The position numbers and the translations under genes are program-made. The notes under the pieces were generated by a model. It ran no database searches, was not told where the DNA came from, and saw only the letters and a list, made by a program, of their open reading frames with translations. 64,000 nt of DNA from JABCPE02 sp963530615 (GTDB lineage: Bacteria; Bacteroidota; Bacteroidia; Flavobacteriales; Weeksellaceae), in NCBI GenBank assembly GCA_963530615.1, contig CAUSDX010000009.1, positions 1 to 64,000 of the forward strand. Direction: 5' to 3'. This document shows positions 18,595 through 26,900 of the stretch, one piece after another (positions within the stretch are counted from its first letter, which is position 1; every line of letters begins with the position of its first letter).

Positions 18595-19620
18595 ATGAAT
18601 GAAATCGTCTTCAAAGGTGTTTTGATATTGGCTTTATTTACCTTATCAATGGGCGTGGCGGCATATTCTACTTGGGCAGAGAGAAAGGTGGCGGCATTGT
18701 TACAGGATAGAATAGGTCCGAATAGAGCTGGTTTCTGGGGACTTTTACAGCCTTTGGCCGATGGAGGAAAGTTTTTTTTCAAAGAAGATTTTATACCAAA
18801 AGGGGCAGATAAATTTTTATTCATTTTAGGTCCAGGCTTGACGATGTTTATCTCTCTGATTACCGGAGCGGTGATTCCTTGGGGAAAGTCATTAAGCATT
18901 TCAGGTAATACTTTTGATTTACAAGTCGCAAGTATAGATATTGGGATATTATATTTATTAGGAATGGTATCTATTGGAGTGTATGGAGTGATGATTGGTG
19001 GCTGGGCGTCTAACAATAAATATTCTTTAATAGGAGCTATTCGGGCTTCTTCTCAAATGATTTCTTATGAATTGGCAATGGGATTGGCATTGCTTTCCAC
19101 TATTCTTATGAATGGGTCTTTGGATTTGAAGGTGATTGTAGAAAATCAGGCAGAGATGAGATGGAATATTTTTTATCAACCGATTGCCTTTTTGATATTT
19201 TTCACGGCGGCATTAGCAGAATGTAATAGACATCCGTTTGACCTTTCGGAATGCGAGACGGAATTAGTGGGAGGTTTTCACACGGAGTATAGTTCCATGA
19301 AATTGGGATTATATCTTTTTGGAGAGTATGTGAATATGTTTATTTCTTGTGCTCTAATGTCGGCATTATTTTTGGGTGGTTATAATTTTTTAGGATTAAA
19401 TTATATCGGTGAGAAATTTGGTGAAAATATAGAAGGAATATTAAGTATAATTATATTTTTAGGTAAAATATTTTTCTTAATATTTGTTTTTATGTGGATA
19501 AGATGGACGCTCCCGCGTTTCCGATATGACCAGTTGATGCATCTTGGATGGAGAGTCTTAATCCCTCTGGCATTAGTTAATTTGCTTGTAACGGGTGCAG
19601 TGTTATTATTTTTAGAATAA
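18595..19620 (+). CDS. nuoH: NADH-quinone oxidoreductase subunit H
   Basis: The 341-residue membrane protein is the complex I subunit that joins the peripheral arm and forms much of the quinone chamber. It has about eight membrane segments and the family blocks STWAERKVAALLQDRIGPNR, QPLADGGKFFFKEDFIP, ASSQMISYELAMGLALL and PFDLSECETELVGGFHTEYS. It begins a three-gene set with nuoI and nuoJ. Upstream is a divergent dapF, so nuoA-G are not adjacent. Confidence 0.97.
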   Translation: MNEIVFKGVLILALFTLSMGVAAYSTWAERKVAALLQDRIGPNRAGFWGLLQPLADGGKFFFKEDFIPKGADKFLFILGPGLTMFISLITGAVIPWGKSLSISGNTFDLQVASIDIGILYLLGMVSIGVYGVMIGGWASNNKYSLIGAIRASSQMISYELAMGLALLSTILMNGSLDLKVIVENQAEMRWNIFYQPIAFLIFFTAALAECNRHPFDLSECETELVGGFHTEYSSMKLGLYLFGEYVNMFISCALMSALFLGGYNFLGLNYIGEKFGENIEGILSIIIFLGKIFFLIFVFMWIRWTLPRFRYDQLMHLGWRVLIPLALVNLLVTGAVLLFLE

Positions 19621-19639
19621 ATGAAATAAAGAGCAAAAG

Positions 19640-20176
19640 ATGAAACTTACGAATCGTTCTAAAGTAGTATCTAATAAAAAGATGTCTTTTGCGGAAAAGA
19701 TGTATATCCCTGCTGTGGTTAAAGGGATGGGAATAACGATAAAGCATATGTTTCAGAAGGGAAGTACCTTGCATTATCCTGAGGAGCAAAGAGAGTTTTC
19801 TAAAATATGGAGAGGAAGACATGTTTTGAAAAGAGATGAAGAGGGGAGAGAGAGATGTACTGCATGTGGGCTTTGTGCGGTGGCTTGTCCTGCCGAAGCG
19901 ATTACAATGATTGCGGCAGAACGAAAAGCAAATGAAAGACATTTGTATAGAGAAGAGAAATATGCAGAAATTTATGAAATCAATATGTTGAGGTGTATTT
20001 TTTGTGGAATGTGTGAAGAGGCATGTCCTAAATCAGCAATATATCTTACGGATAATTTAGTAGATATAGAAAATAATAGGGAGGATTTTATTTATGGAAA
20101 AGACAAACTTTTAGAGTCTAAAGAAAATCCTTATGATATTACGGAAAGGTTGAAAAAATCATACAAAGAAGATTGA
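19640..20176 (+). CDS. nuoI: NADH-quinone oxidoreductase subunit I
   Basis: The 178-residue subunit carries two four-cysteine [4Fe-4S] motifs, CTACGLCAVACP and CIFCGMCEEACP, that pass electrons within the peripheral arm towards the quinone site. The N-terminal amphipathic stretch before HYPEEQREFS-like residues is normal. It starts 19 bases after nuoH, and its TGA overlaps the nuoJ ATG by one base, which suggests translational coupling. Confidence 0.97.
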   Translation: MKLTNRSKVVSNKKMSFAEKMYIPAVVKGMGITIKHMFQKGSTLHYPEEQREFSKIWRGRHVLKRDEEGRERCTACGLCAVACPAEAITMIAAERKANERHLYREEKYAEIYEINMLRCIFCGMCEEACPKSAIYLTDNLVDIENNREDFIYGKDKLLESKENPYDITERLKKSYKED

Positions 20177-20667
20177 TGGAGTTATTTTTATTTTATTTTT
20201 TAGGTGGATTATCAGTGTTAAGTTCATTATATTTTGTGTTAGCACGGCATCCTTTGTATAGTATTCTATCACTGATTGTTACTTTTTTCTCTGTGGCGGG
20301 ATTATATATTTTATTGAATGCTCAGTTTTTAGGAATTGTACAGATTATTGTATATGCAGGGGCGATAATGGTGCTTTTTCTTTATATTTTGATGATGTTA
20401 AACCTTAATAAAACAGATGAAAGTGAAAAGAGAAGTTGGATGAAGGTTCTTTCGGTGTTTGCTGCTGGTTTTTTATTGGTAGGGATTTTGTGTGCATATC
20501 GTGGAATTGTAGAGCATAAAGTAGAAAATATAGATATAGAGGTAGGGTTGACAAAAAATTTGGGGAATATTTTATTTAACGAGTATGTTTTGCCTTTTGA
20601 GTTGGCATCTATTTTAATTTTGTCAGGAATTGTAGGTTCAGTTTTGATAGGGAAAAAAGAATTGTAA
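20176..20667 (+). CDS. nuoJ: NADH-quinone oxidoreductase subunit J
   Basis: The 163-residue membrane protein has five hydrophobic segments and the conserved block LGIVQIIVYAGAIMVLFLYI of NuoJ. I take the ATG at 20176, which overlaps the nuoI stop as ATGA-type TGATG; a TTG three bases earlier is less likely. A hairpin follows directly and then dapA on the other strand. There is no room for nuoK, so nuoK-N are not here. Confidence 0.94.
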   Translation: MELFLFYFLGGLSVLSSLYFVLARHPLYSILSLIVTFFSVAGLYILLNAQFLGIVQIIVYAGAIMVLFLYILMMLNLNKTDESEKRSWMKVLSVFAAGFLLVGILCAYRGIVEHKVENIDIEVGLTKNLGNILFNEYVLPFELASILILSGIVGSVLIGKKEL

Positions 20668-20674
20668 AAAGAAA

Positions 20675-20701
20675 TTCCCTTCTCTCGATAAAGGAAGGGA
20701 A
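20675..20701. terminator. Terminator between nuoJ and dapA
   Basis: TTCCCTTC (20675-20682) pairs with GAAGGGAA (20694-20701). It lies 7 bases after the nuoJ stop and just after the converging dapA stop, and T-rich runs lie on both sides. It closes the nuo trio. Confidence 0.75.
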
Positions 20702-20707
20702 AATAGA

Positions 20708-21586
20708 TTATTTTTCTAGTAAATTCATTGCTAATTTTATTTTGTCTTGCAATCCTTTGGTAGCAGGGATAAGAGGAAGTCTTAAATAATTTTTAATTAA
20801 CCCTTTTTCTGACAAGACAGTTTTTATTCCACATGGATTTCCTTCCGAAAAAATAAGTCTGATGATTTCTACCATTTGGTTATGAATGGTATAAGCTTCT
20901 TGAACCTTATTCTCTTTAGCAAGATTTAACATTTGAGAAAATAAGCGAGGATAAGCCTGTCCTATTACAGAAATAACTCCATCCCCCCCAGCTAAAGTTA
21001 CAGGTAAGGTATATTCATCATCACCAGAAATTAGAGAGAAATGATGAGGTTTTTGTCTTAAAATGTCAAAGTATTGACTGATATTAGGTGAAGCTTCTTT
21101 AATGATAGATAAATTTGGAAAATCTTGTGCCAATCTTAAAGTTGTTGAGGCTTCTACATTTTGTCCTGTTCTACTTGGAACATTATAAATAATAATATTT
21201 TTGCCTGTAGAAGCTAGCATCTTATAATGCTGATAAATCCCTTCCTGATTAGGTTTATTGTAATAAGGGGAAACAGATAAAATAGCCGAAAAGTCATTCA
21301 GATTTGTATTTTCTATTTGTTCTTTGATAGCCACAGTATTATTTCCTCCAATTCCTAAAACTAAAGGTAATCTTTGCTTGTTTATTTTTACAACATGCTG
21401 AATAATTTGTTTTTTTTCCTCTTCAGAAAGCGTAGCAGTTTCAGCGGTGGTTCCTAAAACCACGAGAAAATTGGTTCCGTTATCTATGTTATATTCTATC
21501 AGTTTAGTTAGAGATTCAAAATCAATAGATAAATCTTCGTTGAATGGAGTAACCAATGCCACTCCTAGTCCTTTTAAGTTATTCAT
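20708..21586 (-). CDS. dapA: 4-hydroxy-tetrahydrodipicolinate synthase
   Basis: The 292-residue aldolase-family enzyme condenses pyruvate with aspartate semialdehyde, the first step committed to lysine and diaminopimelate. It shows GTTAETATLSEEEK, the catalytic tyrosine block IIYNVPSRTGQN, and the Schiff-base lysine in LSIIKEASPN. Length is normal. It is flanked by a terminator and a promoter box at 21619-21612, so it is probably monocistronic. Confidence 0.96.
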   Translation of the reverse strand: MNNLKGLGVALVTPFNEDLSIDFESLTKLIEYNIDNGTNFLVVLGTTAETATLSEEEKKQIIQHVVKINKQRLPLVLGIGGNNTVAIKEQIENTNLNDFSAILSVSPYYNKPNQEGIYQHYKMLASTGKNIIIYNVPSRTGQNVEASTTLRLAQDFPNLSIIKEASPNISQYFDILRQKPHHFSLISGDDEYTLPVTLAGGDGVISVIGQAYPRLFSQMLNLAKENKVQEAYTIHNQMVEIIRLIFSEGNPCGIKTVLSEKGLIKNYLRLPLIPATKGLQDKIKLAMNLLEK

Positions 21587-21611
21587 TATTTTTATTTGTG
21601 AATTTTAATTC

Positions 21612-21619
21612 CAAATTTA
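21612..21619 (-). promoter_or_regulatory. Promoter -7 box of dapA
   Basis: The minus strand reads TAAATTTG, matching TAnnTTTG, 26 bases before the dapA ATG. Confidence 0.5.
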
Positions 21620-21707
21620 GGATTTTATTTTAATCTAAAAAATAAAAATATTGAAGAATTTTTAGAATTATAAAATTTCATAAATTAAGATTAAAAATAA
21701 TTTTTTG

Positions 21708-22343
21708 TTAGTTCTTGAAAAAATGAATCAAATCTTGATAGTTTTTGGGGTTAATTCCATGACCACTATGATATTCTCGGAAGGAAAAATATAGATTTAA
21801 ATCATAGAGTAATTCATAGCCTTTTTTACCCCAATCTATTGGAATAACAGTATCTTCTGTACCATGAGAGATAAAAAAACGAAGGTGAGATAAACTTTTT
21901 TTATCGGCAATATTTTGTAGTATTTTTTGTTCGGGATAAGAACTTAGGCATGCGATTTTATTGAAAAATTGAGGATTTCTCAAAGCTAAGGCATAAGAAA
22001 TAATTCCTCCTTGACTGAAACCACATAGATGAACCTCTCCGTTTGTAATATTGTATTGTTTTCTTATTAAAGAAATCTCTTCCAAAATAAGGTAAATAGA
22101 TTTTTCTGCTTGTTCTATATTGATGAATTTTTCAGCATTGGTAAAATCAATATCATACCAGCAAAAATCTCCATATGGAGTGTTTATAGGAGCTTGGAAA
22201 CTAACAATGAGCCAATCTTTGGGTAAGTCTGGGCAAAAACTAAATAAATCCTCTTCATTGCTTCCATATCCATGCAAAAGTACTAGAATAGGAGTTTCTA
22301 TGGTAATTTTGTTTGGTTTTTTTGTGATATAATTTAGTTTCAT
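21708..22343 (-). CDS. Alpha/beta hydrolase of the carboxylesterase/phospholipase type
   Basis: The 211-residue protein has an alpha/beta hydrolase fold: LVLLHGYGSNEEDLF (oxyanion region), the nucleophile elbow CGFSQGG, the acid in SHGTEDTVIP and the histidine in YHSGHG. It belongs with YpfH/carboxylesterase 2-type enzymes; the substrate is unknown. I start it at ATG 22343, because a longer frame from 22376 runs into the end of the NifU-like gene. The gap to that gene is then 10 bases, so the two probably share a transcript. Confidence 0.85.
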   Translation of the reverse strand: MKLNYITKKPNKITIETPILVLLHGYGSNEEDLFSFCPDLPKDWLIVSFQAPINTPYGDFCWYDIDFTNAEKFINIEQAEKSIYLILEEISLIRKQYNITNGEVHLCGFSQGGIISYALALRNPQFFNKIACLSSYPEQKILQNIADKKSLSHLRFFISHGTEDTVIPIDWGKKGYELLYDLNLYFSFREYHSGHGINPKNYQDLIHFFKN

Positions 22344-22353
22344 TTTAGAATGT

Positions 22354-23226
22354 TTATCCATTGATTGCTTCAACATTTTCTACGATGTTGGGAAGGAAAT
22401 TTTTCAGGAGGTTTTCTATACCATTTTTAAGTGTAATAGTGGAGGATGGGCAACCGCTACAAGCCCCTTGTAGAAGCATTTTTGCAGTTTTTGTCTCTTC
22501 ATCAAATTCTATAAGAGATATTTTCCCACCGTCATTTTCTACAGCAGGGGCTACATATTCTTGAAGAATAGCATTGATTTTTTCCTCTATTTCGGTAAAG
22601 CCTCTATTATTAAAAGATTGAGCTTGATATTTCTCAAAGATACCGCTGATTTTTTCGGCTTTTTGTTTATTTAGAAAGAAATCTTGAAGATAGTTTTGGA
22701 TTTTATCTAAAATATTATCCCAATTTGTATTTTCATGTTTTGTAATGGCAATATAGTTGTCATTAATAAAAATTTCTTTTACAAAATCAAATTGGAATAA
22801 TCCTTTTGCTAAAGGAATTTCTTGTGCCTCTTGTGAAGATTTTAACTCTAAAAACCCGTTAATAATAGGTTTTTCATAAACAAATTTCATTACTTCTGGA
22901 TTAGGTGTTTGTTCTGAAAAGAAAATGGGCTTGTTTTCTTTTTTTAGGATAATTTCAGGAGATTTTTCAAGGTTTTCTATGATAATATCTCTGAGGCTCA
23001 TTGCGATTGTGTCCCATTCTACAGAGTCATCTTTGGCTATAGCAATAAAGTTTGCGGTAATAAATAGCCTTGTAACAAATGGAAAATTAAACAATTCTTT
23101 TGCCAAAGGGATATGAGAAACATCAGAGTTCTTGTCTAATTCTAATGAACCTTCTAAAAACACTTTGTTTGCTACGAATTTAATTACTCTTGGATTATCG
23201 GTGGTTTGTATTGAAAGCTTGTTCAT
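22354..23226 (-). CDS. NifU-type iron-sulfur scaffold with two Nfu N-domains
   Basis: The 290-residue protein has two Nfu_N-like repeats (about 1-95 and 103-190), each with NP-x-V-x-KFV, a PLAK-LF-F-FV segment and a W(D) block. A C-terminal NifU domain (about 210-285) ends with the cluster-binding motif CSGCPSSTITLKNGIE. The CxxC domain should carry a transient [4Fe-4S] cluster for delivery to target enzymes. The doubled N-domain is unlike the single copy in most Nfu proteins. A promoter box lies upstream, and an alpha/beta hydrolase follows. Confidence 0.9.
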   Translation of the reverse strand: MNKLSIQTTDNPRVIKFVANKVFLEGSLELDKNSDVSHIPLAKELFNFPFVTRLFITANFIAIAKDDSVEWDTIAMSLRDIIIENLEKSPEIILKKENKPIFFSEQTPNPEVMKFVYEKPIINGFLELKSSQEAQEIPLAKGLFQFDFVKEIFINDNYIAITKHENTNWDNILDKIQNYLQDFFLNKQKAEKISGIFEKYQAQSFNNRGFTEIEEKINAILQEYVAPAVENDGGKISLIEFDEETKTAKMLLQGACSGCPSSTITLKNGIENLLKNFLPNIVENVEAING

Positions 23227-23243
23227 ATTTTTGATTAAAGCAA

Positions 23244-23251
23244 CAAATATA
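23244..23251 (-). promoter_or_regulatory. Promoter -7 box of the NifU-like gene
   Basis: The minus strand reads TATATTTG, matching TAnnTTTG, 18 bases before the ATG. Confidence 0.5.
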
Positions 23252-23287
23252 ATAAAAAAAGTTAATGTAGAATTTTAAAAAAATGTG

Positions 23288-23295
23288 TATATTTG
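23288..23295 (+). promoter_or_regulatory. Promoter -7 box of the YbjQ-family gene
   Basis: TATATTTG matches TAnnTTTG, 31 bases before the ATG at 23327. Confidence 0.5.
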
Positions 23296-23326
23296 AAGAG
23301 AATAATTAAAAAAAAATAAAGAAAAA

Positions 23327-23644
23327 ATGATTTTATCTACAACTCCCACACTAGAAGGGAAGCCTATCAGAGAGTATAAAGGAATTGTAACGGGTGAAAC
23401 GATTATTGGTGCGAATGCTATTAAGGATTTTATGGCAGGACTTACGGATTTTTTTGGAGGTCGTTCTTCTACCTATGAAAAAGTCTTGATAGAGGCGAAG
23501 AATACGGCATTGGCTGAAATGTCAGAAAGAGCGAAGAAAATGGGAGCAAATGCAGTAGTCGGTATTGATTTAGATTATGAGACATTGGGTTCTGCAGGAG
23601 GAATGCTAATGGTAACAGTCAGTGGAACGGCTGTGGTGGTATAG
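23327..23644 (+). CDS. YbjQ/UPF0145 family protein
   Basis: The 105-residue protein matches the YbjQ (UPF0145, putative heavy-metal-binding) family: an opening Thr-rich strand, YKGIVTGETIIGANAIKDF, a middle GGRSSTYEKVLIEAK and the ending KKMGANAVVGIDLDYETLG. Members form beta-rich pentamers; the function is not established. It is a single gene, with its own promoter box and about 320 bases of non-coding DNA behind it. Confidence 0.88.
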   Translation: MILSTTPTLEGKPIREYKGIVTGETIIGANAIKDFMAGLTDFFGGRSSTYEKVLIEAKNTALAEMSERAKKMGANAVVGIDLDYETLGSAGGMLMVTVSGTAVVV

Positions 23645-23965
23645 TTTTTATAAATAATGTCGAAAAAGGTAACAGAAATAAAGGAAATGAGAAATTATGA
23701 ATTGACAAGAAAATTTTCTGTGAACGAGGAAAGTAATTAATGAACAAAATCCTATCGTTAAGAAATTTTATAAGAGTGAAGGTTTATATTTTATAAGAAA
23801 ATATATTAGATAAACAAGGAAAACTATATTCCATTTTATACATAAAAATTCCGTTATATCGATAAGATAGAACGGATTTTTTTATGCTAAAAAATAGGAT
23901 AGCTTAAAAATGAAATTAAAAATCAATACTTTTTCCTTACTTTTACAAAAATTTTTTAGAGAGAA
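23645..23965. other. Intergenic region upstream of dnaE
   Basis: These 321 bases hold no convincing gene. A 27-codon frame at 23657-23740 (starts MSKKVTEIKEMRNYELTRKF) has no family I recognise and may be chance or a remnant. A terminator hairpin lies at 23850-23883. Just before dnaE, TACTTTTA at 23938-23945 is a one-base-off -7 box. Confidence 0.5.
23850..23883 (+). terminator. Intrinsic terminator upstream of dnaE
   Basis: TCCGTT (23850-23855) pairs with AACGGA (23871-23876), followed by seven T. It lies 200 bases after the YbjQ-family gene, so it may end that transcript or an unseen short RNA. Confidence 0.65.
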
Positions 23966-26900
23966 ATGTATTTAATTTTTGATACTGAAACTACGGGGTT
24001 GCCACAAAATTTTAATGCTCCATTATCGGATTCTGAAAACTGGCCTAGAATGGTGCAGATTGCTTGGCAGTTGCATGATGAAAATGGAGAATTGATAGAA
24101 AATCAGAATTATATCATTAAGCCAGAAGGGTATGATATTCCGTTTAATGCTACTCGGATTCATGGGATTACTACGAAGATGGCACAAGAGCAGGGGCGAG
24201 ATTTGAAGGCGGTTTTGGAAGAGTTCGGTGAAGTTTTGAAAAAAACAAAAGTAGTTGCAGGACACAATATAAATTTTGATTATAAAATTGTAGGAGCTGA
24301 ATTTTATAGAAAAGAAGTAGAGAATATTTTAGAGAAAATTCCTTTTGCTGATACAATGGAGTGGGGGACGGATTATTGTAAATTAGGCGGAGGAAAAAAT
24401 GGAAGGTATAAATCTCCCAAATTGAGTGAACTTTATGAAAAACTTTTTGGAGAGAATTTTGATGAAGCTCATAATGCTGCTGCCGATGTGAATGCTACGG
24501 CACAGGTTTTCTTTGAAATGATGCGTGTTGGGATTATCCCAGCAGAAAATTTGAAAATCACCGAAGAGCAATTAAAGGCATTTCAGACTCTTCACACCTC
24601 ACCAATAAAGCCATTTGCTATTGTTATTAGAAGACAAGTTGAGGATTTTAATAAAAAGAAAAAATCGGTGGATTTTGGTGATGTGGAGATAGAAATTGGG
24701 GATTATTTCAATTTTCATAATCATAGTATTTACTCATCTTTACAAGCAACAACGGACATTTCAGACCTTATCGATAAAGCAAAAAAGAATCATTTTCCTG
24801 CTGTAGGTATGGTAGATTTAGGGAATATGATGGGGGCTTTTAAGTTCATTACTGAAGTAGAAAAATATAATGCTGGGATTAAAAGAAAATGGGTAGAATA
24901 TTGGGAGAAAAAATCAAAAGCATCGGAGGAAGGAATAGATTTTACCGAAAATGAACCAGAAAATAAGGAAATAATACCGATTTTAGGCTGTGAATTTTAC
25001 ATTTCTGATAGACCAGAACAGAAGCAATTTACTAAAGAAGATCCAGATAGAAGAACGAATATGGTGCTTTTGGCAAAGAATTTTAATGGATATAAAAATT
25101 TGGCCAAATTGTCCAGTATGGGATATGTGAATGGTTTTTATTTCGGGGTGCCAAGGATATCTCGTAAGATGATTGCTGAATATAAAAAGGATATTATTGC
25201 TGTAACATCTGGGGTAAATGGTGATATTCCTGATGCAATATTGAATTTTGGGGAGCAACGAGGAGAGGAGCTTTTTAAGTGGTGGAAAGAAGAATTTGGT
25301 GATGATTTTTATGTGCAGATTCAAAATCATGGATTGCAGGAAGAAGAGCATTTGAACGAAATATTGCTACAATTGGCAGATAAATATGATGTGAAAATTT
25401 TAGCCCAAAATGAAACTTTTTATACGGAGAAATCAGATGCCAATATTCAAGATATTGTTAGTTGTATCAAAGATGGGGAGAAATTGACTACACCTATTGG
25501 TAAAGGTTTTGGAAGAAGAAGAGGGCTGATAACGCAGGAATACTTTATTAGAGATGAAGAAGAAATAAAACAAAATTTTAGACAATATCCAGATGCATTT
25601 GAGGCTTATACCGAATTTTTACAAAAATTTGAATCTTATACCTTAAGAAGAGAGGTGCTTTTGCCTAAATTTGATATCCCAGAGGAGTTTCAAAGTGCCG
25701 AAGATTTAGAAGATGGAGGTAAAAGAGGAGAAAATGCCTATTTAAGACATCTTACTTATGAGGGAGCAAGGAAAAAATATGGAGAAATTACGGAAGAAAT
25801 TAAAATTAGACTTGATTTTGAATTAGAAGTTATTGCAAAAACGGGTTATCCAGGATATTTCTTGATTGTACAGGATTTTTGTAATGAGGCTAAAAAAATG
25901 GGAGTTTCGGTGGGACCTGGTCGTGGTTCTGCTGCAGGTTCGGCAGTGGCATATTGCATCGGAATTACTAATGTAGACCCTATTAAATATGACCTCCTTT
26001 TTGAGCGTTTTCTTAATCCAGAGCGTATTTCAATGCCCGATATTGATATAGATTTTGATGATGAAGGAAGGGATAGAATCATCAAATGGGTAATAGAAAA
26101 ATATGGAAAAACCAATGTGGCTCAAATTATCACTTATTCGGTTTTAGGAGGGAAGTCGGCAATAAAAGATGCAGGGAGGGTATTGGATGTTTCTATTCCT
26201 GAGACTAATAATATTGCTAAATTAATTCCATCAGTGCCAGGAATGAATATCGCTAAAGCTTTGTCAAAATATGATAAGCTAAAAGATGAGGATAAGCTTT
26301 TGGTAGATGAGATGAAATCTGTTTTAGAAAATCCAAATGATGAGCGGTTTGCTGTTTTGGATTCGGCAAAGAAAATGGAAGGTTGTATCCGAAATACGGG
26401 AATCCATGCTTGTGGTGTGATTATTACACCCGAGGATATTTCTAATCTAGTGCCGATTTCTATTGCAGCGAAAGATGCCGATATTTTGGTGTCACAGTTT
26501 GATAACTCGGTGGCAGAAAGTGCAGGACTTTTGAAAATGGACTTTCTTGGATTGAGGACTTTAACGATTATTAAAGATGCTTTAAAACTGATTAAAGAAA
26601 GGCATGGAATAGAGATTAATCCTGATGAAATTCCGTTAGATGATACAAAAACTTATCAGCTTTTCCAAGAGGGGAGAACGATTGGAATTTTCCAATATGA
26701 AAGTGCAGGAATGCAAAAATACATGAGAGAGCTGAAACCTACTGTTTTTGCGGATTTAATAGCGATGAATGCTCTTTATAGACCGGGACCTATTCAGTAT
26801 ATACCGAAATTTATCAATAGAAAACATGGATTGGAAGAAATTGAATATGATTTGCCAGAAACAGAGGAATATTTGAAGGAAACTTATGGTATCACGGTGT

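Noticed and set aside
18534..19016. 160-codon frame antisense to nuoH
   Set aside because: nuoH is unmistakable on the plus strand; the antisense frame has no family features.
23657..23740. 27-codon open frame before dnaE
   Set aside because: No recognisable family, no promoter or partner, and such short frames are common by chance.
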